This document shows positions 54,877-64,000 of a stretch of 64,000 nt of DNA, piece by piece. Position 1 is the first letter of the stretch. Every line of letters starts with the position of its first letter. The DNA is from Opeltia flavorubescens (lineage: Eukaryota; Ascomycota; Lecanoromycetes; Teloschistales; Teloschistaceae): positions 2,108,001 through 2,172,000 of the forward strand of contig KE546965.1 of NCBI GenBank assembly GCA_000442125.1. The letters run 5' to 3'. Under the pieces are notes generated by a model that saw nothing but the letters and a program-made list of their open reading frames with translations, was not told where the DNA came from and searched no databases. Both the position numbers and the translations under genes were made by a program.

Positions 54877-55112
54877 ACGTTCAAACGGCCGCGCCGGAAA
54901 ACTTGCATCATCGCTTGGAACATGGCATCGTCTTGTCTCGCAACCAATTTCTGCATACCCCCCTTTGAGCTACGTTCAGAAGAAGTAAAAAGAGAAAAGA
55001 GTGGAGCAGCATCGGCCAGGATATCGAGGGGGTTTTCATTTTCTAAAGTATGATCGCGCTTTTTCTTGCTGCGAAAAAACGAGCTGGCGGCCTGCGACGA
55101 TTCAGCGGCCAT
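54855..55112 (-). CDS. Possible small gene (85 residues), uncertain
   Basis: The frame starts MAAESSQAASSFFRSKKKRD in a favourable AACATGG context and ends inside the last 22 bases of the zinc-knuckle gene on the other strand. Composition is charged and plausible (ADAAPLFSLFTSSERSSKGG) but no family is recognised. It may be a small conserved protein or chance; an intron could change its end. Confidence 0.35.
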   Translation of the reverse strand: MAAESSQAASSFFRSKKKRDHTLENENPLDILADAAPLFSLFTSSERSSKGGMQKLVARQDDAMFQAMMQVFRRGRLNVQLGHVA

Positions 55113-55571
55113 GTTTTTCTTGCTCTATGGCATTCGGAAACGACAGGATCTCTTAGCTGTATGAGATCTTAATGATTTCCTTGGCCCTTTGAACAATGGT
55201 ACTTTAGTAGCATAGCATGTTGCGCAAAAGCAATCCCAGCATGGCGGTTTATGTACGCTAGCGATTGACGTTGTTTTTGTTGTTACCGGCATTCAATCAT
55301 ACCCAGATAAGTCCATAGGGAATGATGAGATTGTCACTGATCACTGTTTCATGGAGTCGTGCTTCAAATGGACCGACTCTGATCGTTTGAAACTGAAGAG
55401 TCATTAAGATCAGGATCCGAGTCAATAAGGTTGAGGAAAAGTCTATTACAGTCATACTCGGTCTTTGTATTTCGTAAGTCATGATTCCTACATGTAGAGA
55501 ATATCCAATCCCCAATGCAAATCTATACTCGATACACACATCCCCACATTCATTCTTCATCAAGCCATTCC
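55113..55571. other. Intergenic region
   Basis: No gene, repeat or RNA was recognised between the small candidate gene and the membrane-protein gene. Confidence 0.5.
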
Positions 55572-56288
55572 CTAGACCTCCCCCATCTCCCTCCTCACAT
55601 CCTGTTCCCTCTCCCATGCCCTCTGTAATTCCACCCCACGCATCCGCTGATTCTCTTTCGCCTTCCAGCTCCGATACTTCCTGAGTGCGAACCACGCCAA
55701 CCCAGCAATAACCACCAATCCTGCCAGAGTGCCCAGAATAATGAAAGTAATAGCCACAGGTTTCAGATGCCCGCCTTCTTGCTGCGCAGATACATCAGGT
55801 TTTGACGTCGCCTGCGCCAGCGTAGGTGAAGTCTCTGCAGCCGTGATCGTCGCGAATACGGTCATCGGAATGGTGTTATTCTTCGTATGTGTGACGTGAT
55901 TCGTATGCGTAAGCGTCACATAATTGAAAACCGTCTTGTTGACGTAGACTGTATCGGTAAGAGTAAGGAACTGCGATTCGGTGGCGAAGGAGATCTGGAA
56001 AACAGTCTTTGTGACGGAGACTGTTTCCGTCACGGTTTTTGGTTCCTTTTTCGCGTGGTTGTAGAAGAAGAGTGGAGGGACGGAGAAAGGGTCGATGGGT
56101 TGTCCGGGTACGGGGTATTTTTCTTCGGCCAGGGGGGTGGGAACATCGTAGATTGGAACATCGGGAAAGGCTGGTGAGATATCTTGAGCTGCTGAGGAAG
56201 TTGGATCATTGGAATTGGGGACGATGGGGAAAGTGAGGGAAGGACCCGGAGCTGCTTGGGCGTCGGGTTCGGGGAAAGGCGAGTCCAT
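55572..56288 (-). CDS. Single-pass membrane protein with Thr-rich outer region
   Basis: This is a 238-residue protein when started at the first ATG (MDSPFPEPD). The outer part is Pro/Ser/Thr-rich and holds repeated Thr-Val patterns (TVTETVSVTKTVFQ, TLTDTVYVNKTVFNYVTL, TLAQATSKP) suited to O-glycosylation. One membrane segment (AITFIILGTLAGLVVIAGLAWFAL, residues split here as about 168-190) is followed by a basic stop-transfer stretch and a charged tail with RGVELQRAWEREQD. This is the plan of fungal wall-stress sensors and other mucin-like surface proteins, though no WSC domain is present. The frame is open upstream with a hydrophobic LHLSCALLLPVVSTSTVLS stretch that looks like a signal peptide, so a true start in an upstream exon is likely. 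Confidence 0.7.
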   Translation of the reverse strand: MDSPFPEPDAQAAPGPSLTFPIVPNSNDPTSSAAQDISPAFPDVPIYDVPTPLAEEKYPVPGQPIDPFSVPPLFFYNHAKKEPKTVTETVSVTKTVFQISFATESQFLTLTDTVYVNKTVFNYVTLTHTNHVTHTKNNTIPMTVFATITAAETSPTLAQATSKPDVSAQQEGGHLKPVAITFIILGTLAGLVVIAGLAWFALRKYRSWKAKENQRMRGVELQRAWEREQDVRREMGEV

Positions 56289-57024
56289 ATTGGAAAGTAC
56301 GGTTGAAGTCGAGACAACTGGTAAAAGAAGAGCGCATGAAAGGTGTAAAGAGATATCTCTACACACAAATAGAAGTGTTTCGAAGGAAGCAAAGTTGAAA
56401 GAAATGTTGCATACCGACCCTTAGCAGTATGATGGGTTTTTCGTGAATAAAAAGAAAACCAGGAGGACGAAGACGGAAAACATTCATTGTGATACATCGG
56501 TCAGACCTTGCGCTGCTGCTACATTCATAGGCTGCTGTACACTTCACTCTCTATGGTGTTACAAAAGGTACTCACTACGAAATTGGACTAGGATAAGGGA
56601 TTTGCTAGACGTGAAGTTGAAGAAAATGGATTGATAGGGGGTTTGAAACGCCAAGACCTACCGTGTAGAATCGCGCTAGTGTTTCGGATAACATCTAGCA
56701 TTCAACCATCACGGGAGGAATGAGCTGGACAGGCAATGTTTTGGGACAGATTTCCTAGTCATATATTTTCTAACTTGATGTTGTGTATGAATAGTCATGA
56801 TTGCTGTCGAGAGGAACAGGCTACCGTAAAGTCAACCCCCTCAGTCAAAGCTCGTAACTTTTTCCACCCGGGACCGAAAATCAGAATATTTTCCTTGCTC
56901 AGAAAGTTGAACAAGCTGTGAAGCTAATTTGATGCTGTGTATGTTATGCATTTTGCAGAAAGGACCCGTCATTGTAGTCGATGCATTCGATACCAACGCC
57001 TGCAGGAGCTACCCAACCCGAGTC
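56289..57024. other. Intergenic region
   Basis: This may hold the missing first exon of the membrane-protein gene. No recognisable continuation of the arylsulfotransferase-like gene was found in it. Confidence 0.4.
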
Positions 57025-58446
57025 TTAATGTACGAACGTGATGCCATTGTACGGGCCTTTGTATGCACGATATGATGATGCAGAGGATCCAACAACCCCG
57101 AAATGGGCTGAATACACCAATTTGCCATTGGATGTGTGCTCAGTCACGATTGGAAGGCTACCCCATCCAATAAAGACATTGCCGTTGGGAAGCACTTGAA
57201 CGCTGCCACCGTCGCCAGACTGGCTGGCTTCAGGCTGAATCCCGGTTTGTGGCGGGTCGAATTGCTGCAACAAGCGGGCTGTTTTCTTGGCTAGGTTCAC
57301 CTCGATGATTTTCCCAGACGAATTCTCCTGAGGATCGCTGAATGTGTTATATTCATTGTCGAATAGCGACAGGGTCAACAGATCGCCACTCTCTTTCACG
57401 ACGCGTACATCGTGCTGGAAGCTGAATTTGAAGCCTTGGAGTTTGAAATTGGACGACTTGCCTCCAAGACGCCAAAGGATTGACCCGTCTTTGGCAGATA
57501 CACGATAGATTGTCGATGTGTGACGGGAGGATACCAAGTAATCGCCTGAGCGAAGTTGAGCAATTGAGCTTAGATGACTACCTTGTCGTTAGCGACAGGA
57601 GGATAACATGGGATTTATTCTTCTCACAAGTAGTCCCAAGCAAATGGTTCGCTCAAGCCATTGATCCCTCCGGTTGGAAGGACATAACTCTCATTCAATG
57701 GAACATGCTCAAGTGAAGACCAATCAAACACGACCTTTCCTGCAGGCCCTATTCCTGAAGTCAAATCCACAGCAAGCAAATGGCAGTCAATCACCCAGCC
57801 TTGGTCATTGTCACTGGAGATGCCGTAGGCTGAGAGATCTTGGCGCACTGGAGTATACTTAGTAACAAGTGCAATGTCCGTGACCTTGCCCGTTGTTTTG
57901 TCGACGGATTGTTTGATATTGAACTCATGGTAGTCCGCACCGAATATGTTCTTATCGACGAGGAAGTACTCATTGAGGACTTCGGCGTTTCCGCTGCCGT
58001 ATCCTTCGGAAACATCACCCTGCCAAAGGCAATAATGTAAGGATTGATTCCATGTGCAGGGCTGGAAGTTGTAGACCGCCGCAGGGGAAATATGGTTCAC
58101 GCCACTGAAAACGGTTGTCTAGAAGTGATTGTCAGGATAATACAAGTACGCGCATAGCTAACATAGAACAAAGTCATCTATTATAGGTATAGAGACTGGT
58201 CAAGGTAATAAAGGATGTTTACAGACGTGTCTGAATAGAAAATTGCAATCTTTGACTTACTCCGGTGAGATTGAAGATATAGGGACCCGCGCCAGGTACT
58301 GTGTTCGGAGCCAGGTAAATGAAACCAGGTGTAACATGGCTTGCGTCGTTCAAATCCACAACAAGGGTCTGTTCAGGTGGGAACTGGGCTTGGACTGTAG
58401 CTATGGTAATGAGACCAAGAACGGTCAAGATTCCTTTCGCGAGCAT
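57025..58446 (-). CDS. Secreted arylsulfotransferase (ASST)-like protein
   Basis: This belongs to the fungal ASST-like family, beta-propeller proteins named after bacterial arylsulfate sulfotransferase; activity in fungi is unproven. Exons 58261-58446, 57628-58118 and 57025-57577 give 409 residues. A signal peptide is clear (MLAKGILTVLGLITIATVQA). Family stretches are YCLWQGDVSEGYGSG, FGADYHEFNI, WVIDCHLLAVDLTSG, LRSGDYLVSSRHTSTIYRVS, SILWRLGGKSSNF, FSFQHDVRVV and SGDGGSVQVLPNGNVFIGWG. The frame stops soon after SYRAYKGPYNG, whereas relatives I recall carry a further domain of about 100 residues with a VSWNGAT motif. The gene may therefore be shortened at its 3' end, or a last exon was missed. 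Confidence 0.82.
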
Positions 58447-59627
58447 AGCCGCTGTGGATGAGGCTCAGTATCCTAAGGATCGGAGATTGAAGACTACGTC
58501 GTCTGCACACAGATGGTTGTAAAGGTTGATTTCGAGGTTAGACAGACGATTTCAAAGCGGATAAAAGGTTAAGGAGTAGTACGAAGGAAAGTAAGTCATG
58601 AAGATGGCACAAGTATGTATTTTTGTAAGCTTGATATGTCATGCAAGCGGTGAAGTGAAGTGAAGAAAAGTGATGACTTCAACTAAAAGTGCTGATAAAC
58701 CTCACTTAACCTTCTCACCTGATTCCGAAGTAATTTCTTGATTCCAACAAGATTTGGTGCTCTGGTACAGGGTGGTCTCATTTTGCGTCGATAGCTTCTT
58801 CCATCATTTTCGGTTCCCAGTTTCTCTTCCATAAGCACTTAAGCTACGGTCCAAGCAGCGATTCTCCGAAGCGAGACACCCTAAATGAATGCCCCTACAG
58901 CTACTGACGCCAACTGCAAGGTAGGGAACTACAGCACTTTACGTTTATTTTGCTGAGTGACCAATCGATCCTCGAAAATAGAGGAAGTTTCCCCGTTGAC
59001 GTTAACAGCACGACATCTACATACCAGTGTCTCGCGATACGCTTGGACCATTACAAAGACAGTAATCTCCACCACAGGCTGCAGGTGTATGTGTGTGACC
59101 GGCTTGCTGGCGTCTGTCATCTACTTCTTGCATTGCGTCGGGCTATCACGTCTAGTGTCTCTTTTCGGATAGCTTTCTTCAACGGTCGGACCGGTGATGA
59201 TAAAGTAAGATTTAAGTTTAACATCAGGCTTCCAAATCAAGAAAGGGTAAACCGATGCAGGATGCTGGCGTCTACCGGTGTTGGCATCTACCGTTACTGG
59301 CACGTATCCAAAAACCGTCACTTGACTTGGATTGTTGTGATGTTCTGATGTAGAATCTGAAGTCTTGATCGAGTATTGATGGCATCTTGTAAGATTTCTT
59401 TCGACTAGAGTAATCCGTAGAGATGGATTCTTGGATGTGAGACCAAGGCATTATGCCTGTCGAGATAGTATGGCAGTGTATGGTTGGACCGTGCACGGAC
59501 CTTTCCTAAATGGGAATCACTTTAATTTTCGCGGAGAAAACGCGGCTCTGGGATTTCTAAAAGACCTCACTTTGTCTTCTGTCACCAATCAGCACACGTC
59601 TTGCACTGCTCTCTGATTGCAAGCAAC
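58447..59627. promoter_or_regulatory. Divergent promoter region of ASST-like and SPT16 genes
   Basis: About 1.2 kb lies between two start codons pointing away from each other. Short open frames are present but none is protein-like. No specific element was identified. Confidence 0.4.
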
Positions 59628-62600
59628 ATGGCGGACGAAGTCAAAATAGATAGTCACACCTTCCACACCCGTCTCTCAAGCCTTGCACAGGCATGGAAGA
59701 CCGACAGGCGCTCCGGCGACGCGTTGTTCGCTGGCGTTGGCTCATTCGTCGTGCTGATGGGGAAGAATGAGGAGGCTACGAGCTATCACAAGAGCAACGC
59801 CATGCATGTACGGCTATCCTGCAAGGTCCGATGATCTGCTCACTGCTGAAATTCTTTGTGTCCAGTATTGGCTGCTCGGTTATGAATTCCCAGCGACGCT
59901 TATGGTCTTTACGCCTGACTCACTTTGGGTGGTTACAACGACGAAGAAAGGCACGCACCCCCGACTACCAACATGGCGTTTGCAGACATCTGACGATTCT
60001 CTCTGATATAGCCAAACATCTGGAACCCCTGAAGGGTGGAAAGACGCCAATCGAAATACTTAGCAGGGGGAAAGATCTGGAGCAGAACGCTAAGCATTTC
60101 GAGAAATGCCTGGATGTAATTAAAAACGCCGGCGTATGTTAAGCACCACCCAGAGGAAGAGGAAGCCACTCACTGTTTTCACAGAAGAAAGTCGGAGTTC
60201 TGGCAAAGGACACAGCCTCTGGCCCGTTCGCCGAGGAATGGAAGAAGGCCTTGGGCGACATATCCAAGGATGTTGAAGAGGTCGATATTACTCCCGCACT
60301 TTCTATCGCTGCCCTGGCCGTCAAGGATGAGGTCGAACTCGTAGGTGGACACCTTAATGATTCGACGTATATACTGACTAGAGTCAGCGCAATATGCGGG
60401 ACTCTGCGCGTGCTAGCACTGGTATCATGTCGGAATTTTTCGTCGAAGAAATGTCCGAAGTACTGGACGAGGAGAAGAAAGTCACTCATAAGGAATTGAC
60501 CGACAAAATCGACCGAAAACTTGATGATCCAAAATTCTTTCAAAATCTCAAATCCAAGCTCGCGGCTGATTTTGACGTTCAGCAGCTTGATTGGATCTAT
60601 GGTCCAGTCGTGCAGAGTGGTGGCAATTATGATCTTAAGCTCACGGCACAATCCGATGAAAACAATCTTCACGCTGGGACGATTATTGCTGGGCTTGGTC
60701 TCAGGTACAAGAGCTACAGCTCCATGCTTGCGAGGACATATCTCGTTGATCCGAACGATACGCAAGAGAGCAACTATAAACTACTGCTAAGCGTCCATGA
60801 TGCTGTCATCAAAGAAGCAAGAGAAGGTGTAGCGATCAAGGACCTTTACAACAAGGCCATCTCCGTTATCAAGTCCTCCAAGAGGCCGGAACTGGAGAAG
60901 CATTTTGTAAAGTCAGCTGGCGGCGGCATCGGTCTAGAGACGAGAGACGCCATCCTGGCAATCAATGCAAAAAATACTCGGATTCTTAAGGACGGAATGA
61001 CACTCTACATATCAACAGGCTTCACCGATATCGAGAATCGACAGCCCCAAGACAAAAAGAGCAAAACATACTCACTCCTGGTGACTGACACGATCAGAAT
61101 CCGAAGAGATCAAGATCCAGCTGTGTTTACAAATGGAGCCGCCTCGGATACTGGCTCTGTATGCTTCTTTTTTAAGGACGAGGAAGAGGAAGCTCAACCA
61201 AAGAAGCAAAACAAGAAAGATCCAAAGGTTGGCGCAGTCGCAGCTAGTAATATTACAAAAACGAAGCTACGCGCAGAGCGAACAACCCAAGTCGATGAAG
61301 GCGCAGAAGCACGGAGAAGGGATCATCAGAAAGAACTAGCACAGAAGAAACAACAAGAAGGGCTGGAGACGTACACCGAGGCCGCTGGGGACGGAGAAGG
61401 GGTGACGCAAAAGAAGTTCAAGAAGTTTGAATCATACAAAAGAGACAATCAATTCCCGTCGAAGGTGAAGGATCTAGCTATTGTGGTCGACGAGAAAGCA
61501 TCAACAATCGTATTACCGATCATGGGTCGTCCGGTCCCATTCCACATCCAAACAGTCAAAAACGCTAGCAAAAGCGACGAAGGTGAATATGCGTTCTTAC
61601 GAATCAATTTCCTATCTCCAGGACAAGGTGTTGGCCGAAAGGATGATCAACCATTTGAAGACCCAACGGCTCATTTTGTCCGAAGCTTAACCTTCAGATC
61701 TCGGGATGCTGAGCGGATGGAGATCATTGCTGAACAGATCACGAATCTAAGGAAGAATGCCGTCAGACGGGAGCAGGAGAAGAAAGAGCTAGAGGACGTC
61801 GTGGAGCAGGATAAGCTTGTCGAGGTTCGAAGTGAGTATAACGCAGATTTACATTCTTCGATATTTGAACCTAATTGTCATTAGATCGCAAGCCTGGACG
61901 TCTGGACAACATCTTCGTCCGACCGGCAATGGACGGTAAACGAATATCCGGCGAAGTAGAGATTCATCAAAATGGTCTCCGCTACATAGATCACCGCGGC
62001 AGCAAAATCGACGTGCTATTCAGCAACGTCAAGCACCTATTCTTCCAACCCTGTACCTCCGAACTCATCGTCATCATCCACGTCCATCTCAAGAACCCTA
62101 TCATGATCGGAAAGAAGAAGGCAAAAGACGTCCAATTCTATCGCGAAGCCACAGACATGCAATTCGACGAGACGGGCAACCGCAAACGAAAGCACCGCTA
62201 CGGCGACGAAGAGGAATTCGAGCAAGAGCAAGAAGAGCGCCGAAGACGCGCTCAACTCGACAAATTATTCAAAAATTTCGCAGAGACCATCCAGCAAGCC
62301 GCTCGTGACGAGGGCTGGGGCGTCGACATACCCTTCCGCGAACTCGGCTTCAACGGCGTGCCCAACCGCTCAAACGTATTCATGCAACCCACAGCCGACT
62401 GCCTTGTGCAACTCACCGAACCGCCATTCACAGTCCTCACATTAGACGAAATCGAAGTAGCTCATCTCGAGCGCGTGCAGTTCGGCCTCAAGAACTTCGA
62501 CATGGTCTTCGTCTTCAAGGATTTCCACCGCGCGCCCATCCACATCAACACCATCCCTGTCGAGAGCCTGGAGCCCGTTAAGGAATGGCTTGATAGCATC

Positions 62601-62969
62601 AACATTGCCTACAGCGAAGGTCCGCTCAACCTGAACTGGAGCACCATTATGAAAACCATCACCGCGGATCCGCACCAATTCTTCAAGGATGGCGGATGGT
62701 CGTTCCTGGCCGCGGAATCGGACGATGAGGGCGAGGATGAGGAGGAAGAGGAGTCGGCATTTGAGATGTCGGATTCCGAGCTTGCTGTTTCGGACGAGAG
62801 CTCCGAGGATGAGAGCGACTTTGACGATGATGCGAGTGCGGACGAGGGGAGTGCGAGCGATGAAGAGAGCGGAGGTGAGGATTGGGACGAGTTGGAGAAG
62901 AAGGCGAAGAAGAAAGATAGGGAAGGTGGTTTGGATGATGAGGACAACGGCAGAAAGCGGAAGAGATAG
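59628..62969 (+). CDS. SPT16: FACT histone chaperone subunit Spt16
   Basis: Spt16, with Pob3, loosens and rebuilds nucleosomes during transcription and replication. Exons 59628-59807, 59866-59950, 60012-60133, 60185-60340, 60388-61831 and 61885-62969 give 1023 residues, close to yeast's 1035. The N-terminal inactive aminopeptidase-like domain includes [50 protein letters not shown] and [14 protein letters not shown]. The middle domain contains RPGRLDNIF-type sequence ([14 protein letters not shown]) and [20 protein letters not shown]. The tail is strongly acidic (about residues 930-1000) and ends GRKRKR. The second intron (59951-60011) appears to begin with GC: the family sequence [17 protein letters not shown] is rebuilt only by that splice. 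Confidence 0.95.
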
Positions 62970-63409
62970 CTGTTCAGTCTGTCAGCATGACATTTTTGAC
63001 TCTACATTTACCACCGTCAACAGAGGCAGATGACTTTGACCTACATTGCATGGATTGGAGAAGCGTAGTTTGGTTCCATGGTGGGATGGGATATGATACC
63101 AGGTATGCAAGGGGGGTTTAATCTACGTCAGTCTGCACCACAACAACAACAACACCAATTCACAAGATGTCTCTCCACACTGCACATGCTTGATTGCGTA
63201 ATAGTGACTTAGGTTTCGTTAATCATACTGCGGTGTCTCATCTGCTGTACAACCAGGATACGTCCCACCAACGCCATCCCGCTGGGTATCATAATCTGCC
63301 GTCGATGGTGGTACAATCAAGGATAACGCCGCGCTCAGAGTCCATCCACCCATAGGATACTAAGCTACTGACACAAATCACCCACCAGGTGAACGTTTGT
63401 ACAAGTCAC
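62970..63409. other. Spacer between convergent genes
   Basis: This is the space between the SPT16 stop and the metalloprotease stop. It contains short CAACAACAAC repeats near 63140. A 40-codon antisense frame there is probably chance. Confidence 0.45.
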
Positions 63410-64000
63410 TCAATTTCCCAGCCTCAACATTTTATATATGTCGACCATCCGGGCCTGCTGTAAAGGCGAAAAATTGCTATAACTAAAGCAGATCACCATG
63501 TCAGTCAGAGATCCTCGAAAATGCAATAGAAAAAGCCAACTTCAAACCAAGAGACGAAAGCGATGGACTCCAGCTTCACACAAGCATGATCTTCTCATCC
63601 AATGAGGGACGGAAACCACAGGAGAAAAAAAAAACCAAATTCCAACGGCACGCAGCAAGTGAAAAGTGGGGGGGAAACAGATAGAAAAGGGTAACTAACC
63701 AAGCATCACTCGAATAATCCATGTAATTCCCAATCGGATCCAATCCCATATCCCCAGGACAGCTGTCCTTCCCCGTCGGACACCCCTCTGTCGGCGTCAT
63801 CTCCTGGGGCGTATCGTCGACGAAATCTCCCCTATCCGTACTGTCGCACGAGAGTCCCTCAAAAGTATGGAGTAATCCGAACCAATGCCCAACTTCATGC
63901 ACGGCTGTCTTGCCCTCGTTGTATAACTCCATACTTCCACCGGGCATGCTGGCGGCAAGGACGTTGCAGCCGTCATGAATGTAATCGGTTGGTGGGTAGG
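63410..64000 (-). CDS. Secreted M43B (pappalysin-like) metalloprotease, 5' partial
   Basis: This is an extracellular zinc protease of the MEP1 group. The gene continues past the right edge, so its signal peptide and propeptide are not visible. The exon from 63700 rightwards shows the zinc-binding motif [11 protein letters not shown], a Cys-rich part with [10 protein letters not shown] and [10 protein letters not shown], and the Met-turn [10 protein letters not shown] 223-nt intron (63477-63699, GTTAGT to TTATAG) joins to a short last exon, 63410-63476, that codes [20 protein letters not shown] and two more residues before the stop. That restores the family ending in which the Cys after DA is followed by an F-x-x-x-Q-x-x-RM pattern. 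Related proteases degrade host or environmental proteins. Confidence 0.88.

Noticed and set aside
62609-62947. Ser-rich antisense frame opposite the Spt16 tail
   Set aside because: It is the reverse complement of the acidic Asp/Glu codons (GAT, GAG give TCA/CTC) and not an independent gene.
63219-63350. Minus-strand frame ending TADYDTQRDGVGGTYPG and ten further residues
   Set aside because: It lies beyond the metalloprotease stop, has no supported upstream exon and matches nothing I know; too short to claim.
1-64000. CRISPR arrays, rRNA, phage or bacterial mobile elements
   Set aside because: Nothing of the kind was seen; introns and gene families show a eukaryotic nuclear sequence.

Overview
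This window is nuclear DNA from a filamentous ascomycete (Pezizomycotina). The genes are dense, sit on both strands and are mostly cut by introns of 46-62 nt with GT-AG ends. The protein set is typical of moulds: an oleate desaturase, a dienelactone hydrolase, an NmrA-like protein, a 7TM rhodopsin-fold protein, an M43 secreted metalloprotease, and the full set of fungal housekeeping factors. I cannot fix the class from the sequence alone. Three single N bases (31951, 43128, 44476) show that it is a draft assembly. I rebuilt exon structures by hand, and nearly every multi-exon model sums to a whole number of codons.

Layout. 0-13 kb, all plus strand: TRAPPII subunit Trs130 (5' end outside the window), delta-12 desaturase, tRNA adenosine deaminase subunit Tad3, a DUF202 membrane protein, and bifunctional PFK2/FBPase2. 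13-22 kb, all plus: RNase H1, a Nha1/Sod2-type Na+/H+ antiporter, a 7TM protein, an NmrA-like protein. 22-31 kb: a Nudix hydrolase (minus) head to head with a Vtc2/Vtc3-like SPX protein (plus), a conserved protein of unknown function (plus), and a Pho80-like cyclin (minus). 32-39 kb: Gid5/Vid28 and a fructosamine-kinase relative (plus), then a seven-exon dienelactone hydrolase (minus). 39.0-39.7 kb: a 649-bp DNA transposon with long inverted ends. 40-48 kb: a PHD finger joined in frame to an Erg4 sterol reductase (minus), an RNF10/Mag2 RING ligase (minus), and a Ubp3/USP10 deubiquitinase (plus). 48-64 kb: Sae2/CtIP (minus), an F-box protein (plus), a Gis2/CNBP zinc-knuckle protein (plus), a single-pass membrane protein (minus), an arylsulfotransferase-like protein (minus), FACT subunit Spt16 (plus), and an M43B metalloprotease running off the right edge (minus).

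How genes may work together. The RING ligase and the deubiquitinase are divergent neighbours, and their yeast and human relatives add and remove ubiquitin on the same 40S ribosomal proteins. The Vtc2/3-like, Nudix and Pho80-like genes put three phosphate-related functions within 8.5 kb. The most unusual single gene is the PHD-Erg4 fusion. The transposon lies 46 bp upstream of the dienelactone hydrolase start codon and has displaced its native upstream DNA.
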